In this document: positions 1-11,052 of the stretch, piece after piece
Position numbering within the stretch: the first letter of the stretch is position 1
Layout: each line of letters opens with the position of its first letter
Assembly (NCBI GenBank): GCA_003586115.2
Contig: QVOM02000034.1
Coordinates: 110,337,610 to 110,401,609 of the forward strand
Source: Salvator merianae
Taxonomy: Eukaryota > Chordata > Lepidosauria > Squamata > Teiidae
DNA: 64,000 nt
Direction of reading: 5' to 3'
Translations under genes and position numbers: made by a program
Notes under the pieces: generated by a model
Told to the model about the DNA's origin: nothing
The model's database searches: none
The model's input: the letters and a program-made list of their open reading frames with translations, nothing else

Positions 1-1880
1 ACTTCTGGTAGTTCTTTGAGCAGGTTGGCTGAAAGGCTCTTTTGGCTCTGTGCCTTAGTCAAGGCGTAAACGGGAGTTCAGGCAGCAGGCTAAATGATGA
101 AGCAAGGCAAAGCAGAGCAGCTTCCATCAGTAGCGCAGCAGCACGGCTTCAGGCAGCAGCAGCAAATATGGTAGGTGCTGAGAGGGTAAAGCTTTGTTTT
201 CCTGGCAAGGGGAGTTGAAGGCTCTCCCCTGGCTGCTCCTTATGTGCATTTGTATGCAGATCTGGGTGGGAGGCTGCCCCTAATTCTGGGCTCTGCCCAG
301 GGGAGGGAACTAAAAAGGCTGTGGTAATGAAAATCCATGGAGTAGGCTCTGGCAGGAGAAGGCAAGTGATGCAACGTCTTTGTCACTATTAACCATATTT
401 GGAGTCCCTGCCAGCTAAGTGGACCTTGACTGGAGAAATTCACTTGGACTGTGTCTTGATGGGATTATCTGAATGGCTTTTACCCTGAACAATGACTTAC
501 AAGAGCCAGAACCAGTTTTCCCAGTCAATTCCAAAGTTGAAGCTTGCATTCTTAATAAAGGGCTCACCCAATGTAGACTGAACTTGACTCTGGACAATAG
601 GTTTGTCTGGCAGGCCAAATAGTTTCATTACCATCCTTTTAGTTTACATAACATGCTATCAGCTTCTATCTTATCTGTGTATCAGTTTATCTCTGAGTCA
701 TTCCTTGTCCTTTCCAAGCCCGTTTGTTTCCTTTTTTTTTTTTACAGAGCAAAGTAGAATATTTTGCAATCTTCCTTGTCCTTTTTAAAACTCCGGTTGG
801 CCCATTCTAACATGGATGTTGCTATGCCAAGATGGATTCTAATCCAGATACAGGAGTCCAACTGTCTGGTCCAGTTTCTTGCGCCTGCAATCTACGTGCC
901 AATTATATTTAGGATATTTATGTCCATTCCTGGTGGCCAGGGATGTCGGTACCTTGGCACAGCCCTAGGGGCCTTGGAATTCTGTCTAATTTCAACATAC
1001 TAGATGCAGGTCAAAACACATATTCCTAAAATATTATTTAAACAGGTATGGCTAACCTGTGGCCTAGCCGTTAGAGATATACCTGATCTCGGCTTAAATA
1101 AAATAATTTTGAATATTTTTAAGAGTGGCCCCTAATGATTAGATAGAGGGGTTTTTTTTACTTTGTTTTTGCTGAGATCAGGGACTTTTCCTCTGTTCAA
1201 GGAGAGTTCCAGCCTCAGTCCAGTTTAAGAATGAATATGCTTCTCTTAAATTCTTTATCTAATTATTTTAGCTAACTTGTTTTATCTGTTTTTATACCAA
1301 ACATGCCTTATTATCACTCATGATAAAATATATATCAGATGTCCAGCAAGAAAGTTAAGGCTAGTTTACCAGATGCCCTAAATTTACAATCTGGTATTTT
1401 TTCCATTTAGGTTCTGTGATCATAAAGTTTACTCTAATTGTCATTACATTTGTTTAGCCTTTTCCTTAATAAAGTGTGTGTTGTTGAATTAGATGTAATT
1501 TAAAAAGTACAAATTGTTTCATATGTGCTGGTAACCAGCAATTTCTGGGTGTTTCAACCAAATCCATCGATCTCTGCAGTTTAATCCAAATGAGTTGCTA
1601 ACGACTTGTAAGATGTCATTAGAAATTTATTTAAAACCTTTTAAGAATAACAATTTGTTCTCCTTTTCACTCTTAATTTGAATTTCTGCATTTAGTTTCT
1701 AAGTGAAACAGGTTGTTGGGGTGAGCGTGTGCGAGGTAGCTAGTTAGCTGCAATCCCAGTACACTTCTCCTGGCTTCCAAAAAATGAAGCAATTTCTAAC
1801 CAGTACTTTTGGGCAGCCAGAACAAATCAATAGGTCCCAGACTCTGGAATAACAAATATCTAAAAACTATCTATTTTAAG
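1..1880. other. Intergenic, mostly unassigned
   Basis: No gene is recognised. Open frames here are short and resemble no protein family I know. The stretch is AT-rich with scattered T runs. A segment around 550-600 has an AATAAA followed by a GC-richer block, which could be the end of an old LTR or LINE, but no matching second LTR is visible. Confidence 0.4.
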
Positions 1881-1884
1881 TGGT

Positions 1885-1975
1885 GGATACCACTTGCTGG
1901 ATCAGGCCATGGCTCATCTAGTCCAGCATCCCGTTTCACACAGTGGCCCACCAATTGCTTCTGGGCATTCTCAGA
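1885..1975 (-). repeat. CR1-like LINE 3'-end fragment
   Basis: About 90 bp match, in reverse, the 3' tail shared with copies at 3726-4031, 5702-6290, 6560-6757, 31935-32207 and 49110-50147. The shared blocks include GCTGGATCAGGCCA and CAGTGGCCCACCAATTGCTT. It sits directly beside the L1 ORF1-like sequence, so one element probably inserted into or next to the other. Confidence 0.7.
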
Positions 1976-3735
1976 CAGAAAGACTACCGAGACCCAGACT
2001 TCAAAGTATGGAAGATGCAAGAGAAAGAAATGCCAAGCCATTAGAAATTGCTCTATTAGACAAAATGGAGGAGGAAATTCTCAAAGGTGAGTCATTACCT
2101 ACGCATCTGCTAACTTTAAGCAGTCTTATACAATATGATTTAGAGAGCTCTGAAATCTACAGATGAAAAATATGAGGCGCTAGGGAGAACAATACAGCAA
2201 ATGCAAGAGAGACTACTCTTGCTCTGTAGCAAAGTGAGTAAACAAGCTAGAAACCAAGTTAAACATCAATTGCTAGACACGAGAGTCAAAATGAGATGGA
2301 AGAATATTCATTTGAGAGGCTTAAAGGAAGTACAGGGACAAACTAATTTTAAAAACGTATTACCCAAGTGCTGTGCTGAAACAATCCCAGAAATTACACT
2401 TGTCACCAAAGGCATGCAATGCGCCCATAGGTCCCTCCGCCCTGCCCTGATCCTACAAAACTGCCTTGCAACATAATTATAGCATCTGAAATGTATAGTA
2501 AAATGTCAGAAGTCTACCGTGCTCTACAAAAATGTAATGACCTAAAATATGAAAGCAACCTGGTTGGTGCTTTTCAAGATCTTCTGCAGGAAACCATCTC
2601 CAATGGGTAACTGTATCAAATAGGAAAAAAAGGATGCCTCAATTCATACCAAGGAGACCTCTCATCTCATTCAATAATTATGCATCAAAGAACACAATAT
2701 CAAGCCTACAATCTGGAGCAGGCCACTCAGATATGCAATACATTGCTTGGAGAACCATCCAGTGAGAACCTTCCACCAAATAAGCAGCACGACCAGCGGA
2801 TTGCCTCTTCTGCAAGACATCCCTGAAATAGTAAGGAAGTCAAAAAGAATACAGTAGAAAAAGAAAAACCAACCCTGGCAGCAAGGACAAAATATTATTG
2901 AGATGTTTGCAACCTCTAAACACAGTTGAAGTAATTTTTTCCTTCCTTTTTTTTCTTTATCTTTTGCTCTCTTTTGCTTATTGATTACAATTTAAAGAAC
3001 AAACCATTATAATAAATGCTGCTAGTAGTACAAGAACATTGTAGAACTTCAACAAAATATACAAGAACATTGTAGAACTTCAACAAAATATTTGCATCCA
3101 ATTCTATCTAGCCTTTTATTAGTAGTAAATAATAATGGGCAAAGTATTGAGTATAATACAATTAAAATATATCCTATCTCATGGTTTACACATCATTAAA
3201 AATTATATTACAACAACGAACTTAGGAAAGTAGACAGATCACAAAAGAGATCATAAAATGATTAATAAAAATACAATTTATAATTCATACTATGAGATAG
3301 GATTACAGAAAAGATATATCTTAACCATGAAGAAATTGATTAACAGTTATTATCATGAATATGAAGCTAGGGTGAGGGAGGGTGAGAGGGACCTTTACTT
3401 TCCTATCCCAAGTAATTTTCAATAAATATTTAACTGCCTTACAGGTTTGACTGCAATTGTTGCAGGGTGGGAAACAGTGTTAACTTATAAAGTAAATAAT
3501 CCACAGAGGTTTAGGGGATAGATTAGGAGCAATTTTTAATTAAGGGATAATTCTAAATCAAGCTCAAGCAGCTATAATGAATAGCACAGAAGACTTAAAA
3601 ATAGTATCTTACAACGTAAATGGTCTAAATTCTGTTCATAAAAGACAGAAAATACAATGTCAATTGAATCAATGCAACCTGTACTTATTAAGATGCAAGA
3701 AACACATCAGTCCTCAAAATATGTCCATGGAATTT
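1976..3735 (+). mobile_element. L1-clade LINE remnant (ORF1 region and start of ORF2)
   Basis: A broken L1-type retrotransposon. Between about 2200 and 2630 one frame carries RWKNIHLRGLKE and, further on, AHRSLRP, which correspond to the RNA-recognition and C-terminal parts of L1 ORF1 proteins. From 3577 another frame starts with LKIVSYNVNGLNSVHKRQK, the N-terminal strand of the ORF2 apurinic-like endonuclease, ending near KKHIS where the family has a QETH-type motif. Stops and frame breaks show it is dead. The ORF1-ORF2 gap is nearly 1 kb, longer than in mammalian L1. It contains a perfect 31-bp tandem duplication at 3030-3091. The ORF2 part is cut off at about 3735 where a CR1 tail begins. 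Confidence 0.7.
3030..3091. repeat. Perfect 31-bp tandem duplication
   Basis: Two identical head-to-tail 31-bp units (3030-3060 and 3061-3091), each containing CAAGAACATTGTAGAACTTC. Identity implies a recent slippage or repair event inside the decayed L1 remnant. Confidence 0.9.
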
Positions 3736-4031
3736 ACTACCAGAAGAGCTGGTGACAGCAGTCAGCCTGGATAGTTTTAAGAATGGACTGGGCAATTCAT
3801 GGAGGCCAGATGTCTCAATGGCCACTAGATTGGATGCCTAGGTATCACCTCAAGGCTGGAGAGAAAGGCAGGATGCCATTAAAGGCCATTGCAGGGAGCT
3901 GGGAGCAGGTGAAGGTTTTGCCTTTATGCTCTGCTTAAGAGTGCCCAGAAGCAATTGGTGGGCCACTGTGTGAAACAGGATGTTGGACTAGATGGGCTGT
4001 GGCCTGATCCAGCAGGGCTCCTCTTATGTTC
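3726..4031 (+). mobile_element. CR1-like LINE 3' end
   Basis: About 300 bp of LINE 3' end in forward orientation, ending in CTCTTATGTTC. It aligns by eye over its full length with 49860-50147, where the same tail follows recognisable reverse-transcriptase coding sequence. That is how the short copies can be assigned to a LINE. Confidence 0.75.
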
Positions 4032-4137
4032 AGGAACTGCTATTTTTCATTTAATTGTGTTTTACATTGATTTTATTGTGACCTACCCTGAGGCCTGTGG
4101 GTGTCAGGCAGGATAGAAATGCAAATAAAATACATAA
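4032..4137 (+). repeat. L2-type LINE/SINE 3' tail
   Basis: The segment GTGACCTACCCTGAGGC...GGCAGGATAGAAATGCAAATAAA has the typical layout of L2-type 3' tails (TGA(C/T)C-CCTGAG ... GG(C)-(G/A)TA(T/G)AAAT followed by short A-rich repeats). No coding part remains. Confidence 0.55.
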
Positions 4138-4780
4138 GCTCCATTCAGTGGAAGACCTGGTTCACTGGTCTTAAAAATATATTCCTCTTCTTTCTCCAAA
4201 CCAGACATGCATAACTGTGCCATGTCAAGCCAAATGCTGCATATGGTAGCACACTAGGCACTCCAATTTGTTATTGCTTCCTGAAAACACAAAAAAGAAA
4301 AGGTTGGAATGTTCTCAGCAGCATCTGCAAAGCATATGGTTGATGGATCAAAGGTTGTACAAACCTAGTAAAGGAACACACCTACATGTGTAAAATTTAT
4401 ACAAGCTTCCATTCCCATGCCATTACAAGTTTCCTTGCTGCAGCACATTTAACCATAAACCAACAAAATATATTGGTAGTAGTAATGAGCAGGTTATTTC
4501 CTAATACAATTTTTTTTTTCCTTGAAAAACAAGAAAAAGTGTGTGAACAGGTTCGTCCAAATCAGATATCTTTAAGCTGCCAAACTGGCTTTTCTTGTTA
4601 TTTGTTCTCATTTTCAGAACATGGGTGTGGCTTCTCTTTTCATAAAGAACTATAGTATTTTCTTACGGATATTATGAAACAAATTTTAAGAGAAATTAAT
4701 ATAACAGGGTATGAAGTGGCAAAAAAAGAAAAAGGAAGACACAAGCACAAATACAAATACAAATACAGAATGTTGTATCT

Positions 4781-5260
4781 ATGCCAATTTCATTATTCCC
4801 ACACTTTACATACCTGGTACTGTACTGGATCCAATTCAAGAAGTTGCTTCTAGCTTATAAAACCCTAACAGCTCCAACACCTGAAAAGACCTTTCCTATT
4901 CCAGACCAGCCAAACCAGGGTCTAAAGTTATCTGGACAATTCCTCTCACACAAAACGTCATACGGACAGGCACTCATCAATGTGCCTTCTCCAAAACAGC
5001 ACCAAGTCTGTTGAATAAACTTTCACCTAAAGTAAGGCAAGTCTCTTCTCGAGCTGGTTTTAAAGGGCATCTATAAATGTTTTTGTTCACCTGACATTCC
5101 CCTCTGGACAGCTTCAAATTTTTAATTTATTTTAATGCTTCTTTTAAATTATTATGTTTAATATTGTATTTAACTTTATGCTTTAGCCTTGGAAAATGGC
5201 CTGAGAGCTAGGAAGACATAGGGCAGGATAAATGAGTGTTCAGTGATGCTCAAGAACTTC
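4781..5260 (+). mobile_element. L2-clade LINE C-terminal remnant
   Basis: The frame at 4781-5014 reads IQFKKLLLAYKTLTAP, matching the conserved RI(Q/D)FK-LLL-TYKAL segment near the C terminus of L2 reverse transcriptases. It is followed by an AT-rich 3' region ending in GGCAGGATAAATGAG. Upstream is a short CAAATA tandem at 4746-4765. The element is truncated and non-functional. Confidence 0.6.
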
Positions 5261-5348
5261 AAAACTTTTATAGGGGAGCAGTCAGCTTCTCACATTACAG
5301 TGATGGTACAGTTATTACATGAGATTACTATTCTGTCTTTTTCTAAAA

Positions 5349-5678
5349 AACTTGTTGTTGGGTACCACTGAGTCATGGCTGACTCCTGATTGACTTCATG
5401 GGCACCACTATACAATTTTCTTGACAGAGATACAGAAGTGGGTTGCCATTGCCTACTTCTGGGGAGAGGCTAGGGATCAAAACAGCAACCCTCTGCTTTC
5501 CACGCTGTTTACTCTGTCACTGAGCTACAGCCTGACTTCATGGACACCTCTATAAAGTTTTCTTGGCAGAGACAGAGAAATGGTTTAGCATTGCCTACTT
5601 CCAGGGAGAGGCTAGGAATTGAACCGGCAACCCTCTACTTTTCAGGCAGTTTGCTCTACTACTGAGCTACAGCCATTC
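5349..5678 (-). repeat. Two tRNA-derived SINEs in tandem
   Basis: Two reverse-strand copies of the same SINE lie end to end (about 5349-5532 and 5533-5678). Read on the minus strand each begins GGCTGTAGCTCAGT, a tRNA A box, then has a B box of the GGTTCAATTCC type and a body with CTCCCTGGAAGTAGGCAATG. The left copy keeps the 3' CAACAA tail. The right copy is joined to it without a tail, so the pair is a dimer or a nested insertion. Confidence 0.8.
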
Positions 5679-5701
5679 CTGAAGAACTTGAGGTGGCACA
5701 C

Positions 5702-6290
5702 ATTAGAACATAAGAATAGCCTTGCTGGATCAGGCCACAGCCCATCTAAGGCAAATAAAAAATCTAATAAAAAACAGCATCCTGTTTCACATAGTGGCCC
5801 ACCAATCGCTTCTGGGCATCTCAAGCAGAAGATGAAGGCAAACCCTTCACCTGCTCTCAACTCCCTACAAATGGTCTTTAGAGGCATCCTGCCTGTCTCT
5901 CCACTCTGAAGGCAGTACCTAGGCATCCATTCTAGTAGCCACTGATACACCTGACCTCCATGAATCTGTCCAATCCATTCTTAAAGCTATCCAGGCTGAT
6001 TGCTGTCACCACCTCTTCCAGTAATAAATTCCACAGATCAATGACCCTCTGGGTTAAAAAATACTTCCCTTTGTTGGTCCTAACTGTCCTAGCCATCAGC
6101 TTCATAGAGTGTCCCCTGGTCCTAGTACTATGCAATAGAGAAATTTTTTCTCTATCCTCCTTTTCCATACATGCATGACTTTATATACTTCAGTCAGGTC
6201 CTCTTAAACACCATCTTTCAAGGCTAGAGAGGCCAAGACGTTGCAGCCTGATTTCATAAGAAACGTATTCCAGCCCCTTGATCATTGTGG
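5702..6290 (-). mobile_element. CR1-like LINE 3' end with RT remnant
   Basis: Reverse-strand copy of the CR1-like family, beginning at the 3' terminus (GAACATAAGAATAGCC) and running back about 590 bp into the reverse-transcriptase C-terminal region. Its minus-strand frame carries the HSTRTRGHSMKLM-type segment also present in the copy at 49735-49800. Several frameshifts are present. Confidence 0.8.
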
Positions 6291-6559
6291 TATTATTTCC
6301 TTGCTTCCATTTCCCAACAACTCTCTGAGGTGTGTTAGACTAAAAGGCAGTGACTGGCCTGTAACGTACAAATCCCAAGATAATTTTCCCCCTTGCCCTG
6401 TTTCATTTGGAATCGTGGGGCTAACTGTCTCAACACGAACCCAAGCATAATTTCAGGACCACAGCCAGAACTGGCATGTACCCTGAGGAACTGAAACTCT
6501 TTTTCACATGACACTGTGAAAAATACCAAACCAAGGCCATTTTAATTTCCAGTCATCCT

Positions 6560-6757
6560 AAGAACATAAGAGGAACCCTGCTGGATTGGGCCACAGCTAA
6601 TCTAGTCACACATCCTGTCCCACACAGTGGCCCACCAATTGCTTCTGGGCATTCTCAAGCAGAAGACAAAGGCAAAACCTCCACCTGCTCTCCACTCCCT
6701 GCAAATGGCTTTTAGAGGCATCCTGCCTGTCTTTCCAACCTGGAGGCAGCACCTAGG
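6560..6757 (-). mobile_element. CR1-like LINE 3'-tail fragment
   Basis: About 200 bp of the same 3' tail on the minus strand, starting AAGAACATAAGAGGAACC and ending near GGAGGCAGCACCTAGG. No coding capacity. Confidence 0.8.
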
Positions 6758-6759
6758 AC

Positions 6760-7585
6760 AGTTTAAGGGGTAGGAGTAGGAGAGATACAAAATGCACATT
6801 TGGTCAACAAGATCAGGCAATATTTGAAACTGTCAAACCCTTAATCAAGGACTCCTGTAAGGAAAGTGGATTAGTAGAAGCATCTGAAGTTGGATAAACA
6901 AACTTTTGTTAGTCTTTTGTCCCTGGAGTTCACTTGAGCTACTTTCCCATCCTTCGTACCAACCTGACACCTTTCCTATTTAAAAGCAAAAAAACAAAAC
7001 TGGATTTGTCCCCATAGTCTGGATACTATTTATATCCCATTCAGAGTGTGCAGACCTCTGTCCTTCTTTCCAGTAATCTGTTTTGTAAGGAAAGAGCTGG
7101 CACTCTGTCCGTCTTGCTTTGAAGTATCTCCCCTTGCCCTAAGGCACCACAGGTTCTTAGGGACAGAATTTTCAAGCGAGGCAGCTGACTTGCCCAGTTG
7201 TTTGTTCAAGATTTGGGTAGCATAAGCAGAAACACCAGTGATCAACTTTCCCATCCTACACAGGACCACACATTTTAGCGTTGGCCTGATGAAGAAAGCC
7301 AAGGGATCACGGGGTTCCTAATGGTAAAGGAATCACTGCAGACATCACTGACCCTGTCTGTCTAAGAATCCAGGCATGCATAGGGTACCACTACCTCTGC
7401 AGGCTGCCTGGTTCTCTGTGCTTCCATCTCTCAGAAGCACAGGGATAGCAAGTAAGTTGTCTCAAGTTGTTTCAAATCAAAGGCCCCTCTAGACTCTTGA
7501 GTGTTTGGCCTCTAGGCTGGATTTGAGGAAACTTCCCTTACTGCAGTCTCCAGCTCGGTGACAGACTCATGCTGCCCTGCTCACT
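6760..7585. other. Intergenic, unassigned
   Basis: No gene, RNA or repeat family is recognised. A 90-codon minus-strand open frame at 7030-7302 resembles nothing I know and has no splice context that stands out. Confidence 0.4.
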
Positions 7586-7590
7586 TCTGA

Positions 7591-7806
7591 GGGTCCAGCT
7601 ACACCTCAGTTTTAATCCAGCTGCAGTTCACTTTCAGAGTTAGAGAGCCCATCAGCAAAGTGACAAGTTGTTATCTAACTCAAACAACCACCACTGGGCT
7701 AAAATAATGCAAAAAGAAAATGACAAGTACTAGTCACTTTGCTGGTGGATTCTCGCACACTGAAAATGGGCTGAAGTTGGATTAAAACGTAGGTATAGAT
7801 GGACCC
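7591..7806. mobile_element. MITE, Harbinger-like, 216 bp (family H2)
   Basis: Terminal inverted repeats GGGTCCAGCTACACC (left) and, reverse-complemented, GGGTCCATCTATACCTACG (right), followed by paired TTTTAATCCA subterminal blocks. It is flanked by the 3-bp direct repeat TGA at 7588-7590 and 7807-7809. A second copy of the family is at 43589-43812. The 3-bp target duplication fits the PIF/Harbinger superfamily. No transposase is encoded. Confidence 0.75.
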
Positions 7807-8079
7807 TGAGTATGAAAACAAAAAATCAATTTTATTTCAATTAAAGGAGGGGGGTTAGGATTTGACAAAAAAAAAGCGTAATCCCTCAAACTTTAGGAAC
7901 TACCATTCTGTCTTATGAAGAGAGCTTCGGTGCAAAGCAGTTTGTACCACAGGGAATCGTTTCGTTTTTAGGATGCTTCGGCAAGGATGTGTCTGAAAGC
8001 ACTAAAGAGGTGCAGCAGCCCAGCGATGGCGTGTTTGTTTCCTCAATCCTGTCTCTTGGGCTTCGTCTTTTCCCGCTCT

Positions 8080-8720
8080 GTCTCAGGTCCCTGTCCTCAG
8101 CCCGTGAGGTTCGTGCGCCGGACACGCTGCGGCAGCCGCCGGCGCCCGGCCGACCCCGACTGTCTCTTCTTGCCTCTAAGCGCAGTTCTTCTCCCGCCCA
8201 GCAGCGGCAACCAACGGGATTCAGAGCCGCACGCCGGCCGACGAACAGTAGTAGTAGAGGCGGCGCCCGGTAGCACGGTAGTAGCAAAGGCAGAGAGAGG
8301 CCCCAGCCGGCTGGCCTTGGGAACGGAGCGGGCGGAGCTATTGCTGTAGCCGGAGCATTCTCGGGGCGGGACCGGGGGAGAAGCACCCGGAAGGGAAGAG
8401 CGCGGCGCGGCAGGTGAGGATGGGACGCGGCGGCGGAGCTCCGAACGGGCTGAATGGGGAAGGTCGAGGGAGAGAGAAGAAAGGCGGCTACAGCGGGTGG
8501 CAGGAGAGGAGAGACTGCTGAAGGGAAGGGAGAAAAATAAAAGACGCGCGAGCTGTAGTGGAGGGAACCCGGAGCCGGGGAAGGAATGGGATGTGAAGTA
8601 GTCAGGTTTGGGGCGCGCGGAGAAAAGGAGGAGACGCAAAAGGAGTGTGGTGTATGGCTTTGAAGGTAGGTTGGGCTCCGTCGGTGTGTGTCCTCACCTC
8701 GTCGGGGTTGAGTTCCATTC
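8080..8720 (+). promoter_or_regulatory. SLC35A3: CpG-island promoter of SLC35A3
   Basis: A block of high GC and CpG density in an otherwise AT-rich window. Directly before the proposed first exon end are a GC box GGGGCGGG at 8363-8370 and an ETS-type CCGGAAG at 8387-8393. No TATA box is seen, so dispersed initiation typical of housekeeping genes is likely. The island is the only promoter-like block upstream of the SLC35A3 coding exons in the correct position. The long open frames on both strands across it are by-products of high GC. Confidence 0.7.
8340..8413 (+). other. SLC35A3: SLC35A3 exon 1, 5' UTR (start approximate)
   Basis: Proposed non-coding first exon. Its 3' edge is set by the strong donor CGGCAG|GTGAGG at 8413/8414. 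Its 5' edge is not determined by sequence. Coding begins only in exon 2, as in mammalian SLC35A3, where the first exon is also untranslated. Intron 1 would then be about 14.9 kb. Confidence 0.5.
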
Positions 8721-9186
8721 AGATGTGGGGGCTTAGGCCCTACTAGATGGGAAATAACCCGAAGAATCGAGTGCATCTCGGCATGTGCAGAGTGCCGTTT
8801 TTAGGGGCTCCCAAGTAACCACAGCTAGAGCGCCTGTGTGCACCTCGGATTGTGACAGACAGGGCTTCCTGGTTTAAAGGAAGGAGGCTGAAATGTTAAA
8901 TGTGTTGCCGATATTCAGGCTCACCATTAAGTAATAATGATAATATGATGTAGTGATGTTTTATAAGCCTGCAATCTCTGAGGTAGTGCATGGACCTGTG
9001 GACCTAAGGATCACATTACGAAGTTATCAGGGCATAGTTTGAAGACAGGCTACAATCCTACTCCTTTGTAATTTAAAATATTAAACGCTAGATTTGGTCA
9101 AACTGGGGAAACGAAGCCATTATTAAAAAGGGGCTATGATAGGTAGTCAGATAAAGTAACTGTAGCCTTGGGAAAAGACCCAAAAG

Positions 9187-9285
9187 GCTGCATCCAGATG
9201 TCGCTTACTTATTCCACTATATTTGGATATTCCACAATAAAGCATGAATGTTTCAGAATATCCAGATATAGCAGTAAAGCAATGA
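9187..9285 (+). mobile_element. MITE fragment, GCTGCATCCAGA family
   Basis: Starts GCTGCATCCAGATGTCGCTTACTTATTCC and shares its first half with the complete 121-bp copy at 30439-30559. The right terminal repeat is missing or decayed. Confidence 0.55.
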
Positions 9286-10588
9286 ATGGAAAGGTGAGTA
9301 AAAAACAGAATGAAATGGATACTCCAAGAGTTGAGCTTATGTTTGACTTGATAAATCATGGCCTGAAAAATTAGGAAGCACTTTGGCAAAGTGGTGCATG
9401 AGATAAGCATATCTTTCATTACTTCACATCCTTCCATTCCAGCCAAGTACAAAGTGTGTCTTGGTGTGCTGGCTGTGAACAACTACTATATTTTAAAAGC
9501 AAATATTTCTGTTGTAGTGTGAGTGCTGTGGAGTAGTTTGGCAAGTGAGCAGGAAAGGGAGACGATAGTTACAGGAATTCCTTTTTAAATAAACGGCTCC
9601 GTGTTTTCATGTTGTAAATGAATGTTCTTTTTTATTTCCAGTTTTGATGTTTGTAGCTCAGGGTAGAGTTAAATAGTAGTGAGTTTTGAAGTACAGTACA
9701 TACAGTTCAGAGCAGAAGACTTGAGAGCAGGGAAAAGAAAGAGGGTTTTGATTTCATTCATGTTGCTGTTAATTTTAGTTTTGTTGACTGACTTTCTTAA
9801 TAAAAACTCAAGGCAGTTACAGATATATAAATTGCACAGAACTGAAGATGCAGACAACAGAAACTCCCAACTTACTATACTGATATTAACTTAATTGTTC
9901 ATAGACATCAATAACTAGTTTGTACCAGGGTTTTAGGAGAGCTGTGCAAAGGAATCCTGTACAAATATGCTGAGAACTACCAATAAATCTCATTCAGTTC
10001 AGCTAGATTTATTTCCAGATAAATGTACGCTGCACAGGATTTGCAGCCTTGGGTTACTATGCACTTTTTCCTGGTGAGGCCCCTTGCTTATGTTATAACA
10101 CAATGAATTCATTGTATAGTATGGATTATTTATTAATAAAAAGGGAGAAACTCAATCCCACGTAATTTACTTCTTGTGTCGTCACAGAGCTTGGCACAGG
10201 ATCTCTTGAGTCAATATAAAACTATTGCTTTACTGTATGCACACATTAACTATTTATCTGCGTGATGGTACGAATGATAAAATTCAAGAGGCCTGAGAAT
10301 TTCCTGCATACCAGGATTCTAGTTTTGTTTCCCTTGCCTGATCTAAGTCATTCTACTGTACTTAAGCATTGCTTGTGTCTTGCAAGTGAAGGAGAGTAAA
10401 CGTGGCACTGAAAATTCATCTGGCTCACTTAAAGAGAGTTTCAGGCTGTCATCCCTGAACTGCATGCTTTACAGGTTAGCTTTTCCCATTGCCCCTTAAG
10501 AAGAGTTTCCAACACAATTATTTCCCAAAATTTCCAGAAACGCTGTAAATGCAGTACATAAAATGGGCTAAACTGCAGACTATGGCAA

Positions 10589-10778
10589 GGGGTGGCTGTA
10601 GCTCAGCGGTAGAGCAAACTGCCTGGAAAGCAGAGGGTTGCCAGTTCAATCCCCAGCCTCTCCCTGAAGCAGGCAATGGCAAACCACTATTATATTTCTG
10701 CCAAGAAAACTGCATAGAGGTGCCCATTCAGTCAACCAGGAGTTGGTCACAACTCAATGGAACTCAACAACAAAAAAA
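10589..10778 (+). repeat. tRNA-derived SINE
   Basis: Forward copy of the SINE at 5349-5678. It has A box GTAGCTCAGCGGTAGAG, B box AGTTCAATCCC, a body with CAGGCAATGGCAAACC, then a tail with GTTGGTCACAACTCAATGGAA and a CAACAA/A-run end. The ordered A and B boxes indicate RNA polymerase III transcription of the founder. It is not a functional tRNA gene because the tRNA arms beyond the boxes do not pair. Confidence 0.85.
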
Positions 10779-11052
10779 CTGCATGCCCTGGATAATGGTA
10801 ATTGCAGGTATTTGTAGAAGAAACAGGAGTGGTGGTAGCTTATGCTAGAGCAATTTTCTTTACATGTTAGTATTTCTGCGACTATCGCCAATCCCTGAAA
10901 AACACACCTTATCTTTTCCAAATATTTCTTAAAATACACTGCATTAAGTGTTATGTGATTGATCCATATCATACTGCAACATGGATGGAATATTTTTCTC
11001 TATGTGAAGTATCTTTTTGTACATAACAAGTAGCTTTTAAATAACCATTTTA

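Noticed and set aside
5619..5950. 96- and 102-codon frames on opposite strands
   Set aside because: Both run through SINE and CR1 sequence and cross the boundary between them.
7913..8776. 287-codon minus-strand open frame (and 120-180 codon frames beside it)
   Set aside because: It spans a CpG island, is rich in Pro/Ser/Arg as expected from GC-rich non-coding DNA, matches no family and competes with frames on the other strand.
10589..10680. tRNA gene
   Set aside because: A and B boxes are present but acceptor and anticodon stems do not pair, and the sequence continues into a SINE body repeated elsewhere.
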